Source: Beroe forskalii
Lineage: Eukaryota > Ctenophora > Nuda > Beroida > Beroidae
Assembly: GCA_011033025.1 (NCBI GenBank)
Contig: WFMF01000045.1
Location: 62,001-126,000 of the forward strand
DNA: 64,000 nucleotides
Reading direction: 5' to 3'
Part shown: piece by piece, positions 62,900 through 64,000 of the stretch
How the letters are laid out: every line of letters starts with the position of its first letter
How positions within the stretch are numbered: the first letter of the stretch is position 1
Notes under the pieces: model-generated
Seen by the model: only the letters and a program-made list of their open reading frames with translations
Databases searched by the model: none
Told to the model about the DNA's origin: nothing
Translations under genes and position numbers: made by a program

Positions 62900-64000
62900 T
62901 TAATGTCTGATAACATATGCATTCACTGAAACAAAATCTGTTCGATTAACCCTCCACTTTCCAACACCTAATGTTTCACCATCTTTTGACCCGACGATAC
63001 TTCTGCGCTGATAAGGTTTCCAATAGAGAAATCCAGTTAATTGAACCTCGGAAAGAATCTCTATGTGTATGTCCGAGGCTGTAACTGAAGAATCGATATT
63101 TTCAAAAATCACTTTAAATTCTGGAAATTCTCCATTACCATTGGGCTTTCCTCCTATGAAATCAAGGAAAAATCTACATGGCATTTGCTGTGAGTTTGGA
63201 TTTTCAAAATAAAATCGTGTATTGTTGGTCATTAACCTATTAATTGTGATCTTATCTTTCTTATAGCCCTTGCCCCATTTTCCTTCTAGATTGCAATCTT
63301 TATATCCATCTGATTTCAATATCCCTCCGTGAAGATCAAGTATTTTGTCAGCTATGGCAAAATTCCATCCCCATTTCTCAAGAAAATGCGAATCGACAGG
63401 TTTCCACTTTCGAGAGTTCATGATTTCAACCATTTTTTGTCACATGCAAATTTCTGATGTTGGTCTTCATTTGCAAACGACTCACCAAGTTCAGAGCCTC
63501 AATCGCATCATACAAATTTTGTATGCTAGGGAGTGAACCATTCTCAATGGATGTAAGCAAACAATCGACATCCATATTCCTGAATTCGTCGATTGGGTAG
63601 AATATATTCCTTATAGTACAATCATTGTGTACTGGTTTTATTTTATCAATGTTTACTGGATGGGCTAAATGTACTGGAGATAGGTTGTTTTTGACAGTAC
63701 TGCTGGATCTTGGGATATCACCGGAAGAAGAGGGTTGTTGTTGGAATTCATTTTCCTCAGACTTGATCTGCCTATATTGCTTCATTGTTGAGCGGTAGAT
63801 ACTACCAAGCCATTTCAAATCTTCAACAGAAATATCTATCATTTTTTCCAACAAAATATCGAATGTTTCTTCAAACATTTTCTCATCGCCTTGAAGACAT
63901 TTCAGAAGGTCAATGTTCTTTAACAAATACCTCACATTTTCATTCATGGTATATCTTTCCTCCTCGATGTTTATTTTTATTATCTTTAAAAGATGTTCTG
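62900..64000 (-). pseudogene. Third BTB-family copy, 5' end outside the window, frame broken once
   Basis: Two overlapping frames, running from the window edge to 63426 and from 63433 to 62900. Together they cover the equivalent of residues 191-623 of the 56.6-kb protein. The linker has a single, diverged repeat unit rather than two. Between HVTK and MVEIMNSRKW the A-run (T6 at 63433-63438 on the plus strand) has a net +1 base relative to the intact copy, so the ribosome would stop at TGA soon after. If that base is an error the gene is intact. The frame is open to base 64000, so the BTB domain probably lies just beyond the window. Confidence 0.7.

Overview
The window is nuclear DNA of an animal, most likely an invertebrate. 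Genes are split by GT-AG introns into exons as small as 19-32 nt. Three encode conserved eukaryotic proteins: ZNHIT6/BCD1, LEPROT/Vps55 and the phosphatidylinositol synthase CDIPT. About two thirds of the window is AT-rich non-coding DNA full of foldbacks, tandem repeats and short transposon-like elements. I cannot name the species. I found no rRNA, tRNA or CRISPR array.

Layout. 0-8 kb holds only repeats, including a 1.1 kb transposon at 2713-3823 with long terminal inverted repeats, an 8-bp target-site duplication and a MULE-like transposase remnant. 8.0-9.1 kb is an intronless ZNHIT6 gene on the minus strand. 9.1-15.7 kb has hairpin elements, a 133-bp satellite and a (TAAA)n tract. 15.7-16.4 kb is a 3'-truncated copy of a BTB-domain gene. 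16.4-22.7 kb is repeats. 22.77-29.33 kb is a ten-exon C2H2 zinc-finger gene on the minus strand, assembled here exon by exon with consistent phases. 29.3-42.7 kb is mostly non-coding, with a retroposon-like element, a cloverleaf-like element, a tandemly duplicated segment with a possible exon and a perfect 88-bp palindrome. 42.7-51.1 kb is CDIPT (five exons, minus strand); its 6.5-kb second intron holds a 3.55-kb foldback element. Only 81 bp upstream of the CDIPT start codon lies the LEPROT stop codon. LEPROT runs to 54.64 kb in six exons, and a second copy of its first exon sits at 61.35 kb. 55.96-58.46 kb and 62.9-64.0 kb (running off the window) are further members of the BTB family. 59.77-60.16 kb encodes a small secreted protein, and an unidentified 3' exon lies at 62.47-62.68 kb.

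Genes together. LEPROT (endosome/Golgi sorting) and CDIPT (ER phosphatidylinositol synthesis) are both membrane-trafficking or lipid genes in head-to-tail order with no visible polyadenylation signal between them, so they may share a transcript. The BTB genes are a local lineage-specific expansion with an uncharacterised C-terminal domain.

Most notable. At least two elements (11.65 and 37.1 kb) fold into the same predicted cloverleaf: an outer stem enclosing three hairpins, with arm sequences that differ while pairing is kept. A third (44.4 kb) has the same architecture in an unrelated sequence. Also unusual are an 11-bp repeat array inverted on itself (60.58-60.82 kb), a CDIPT intron with no GT donor where the reading frame requires one, and three one-base frameshifts, each at or beside a homopolymer run, in otherwise good genes. 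The frameshifts point to sequence errors or young pseudogenes.
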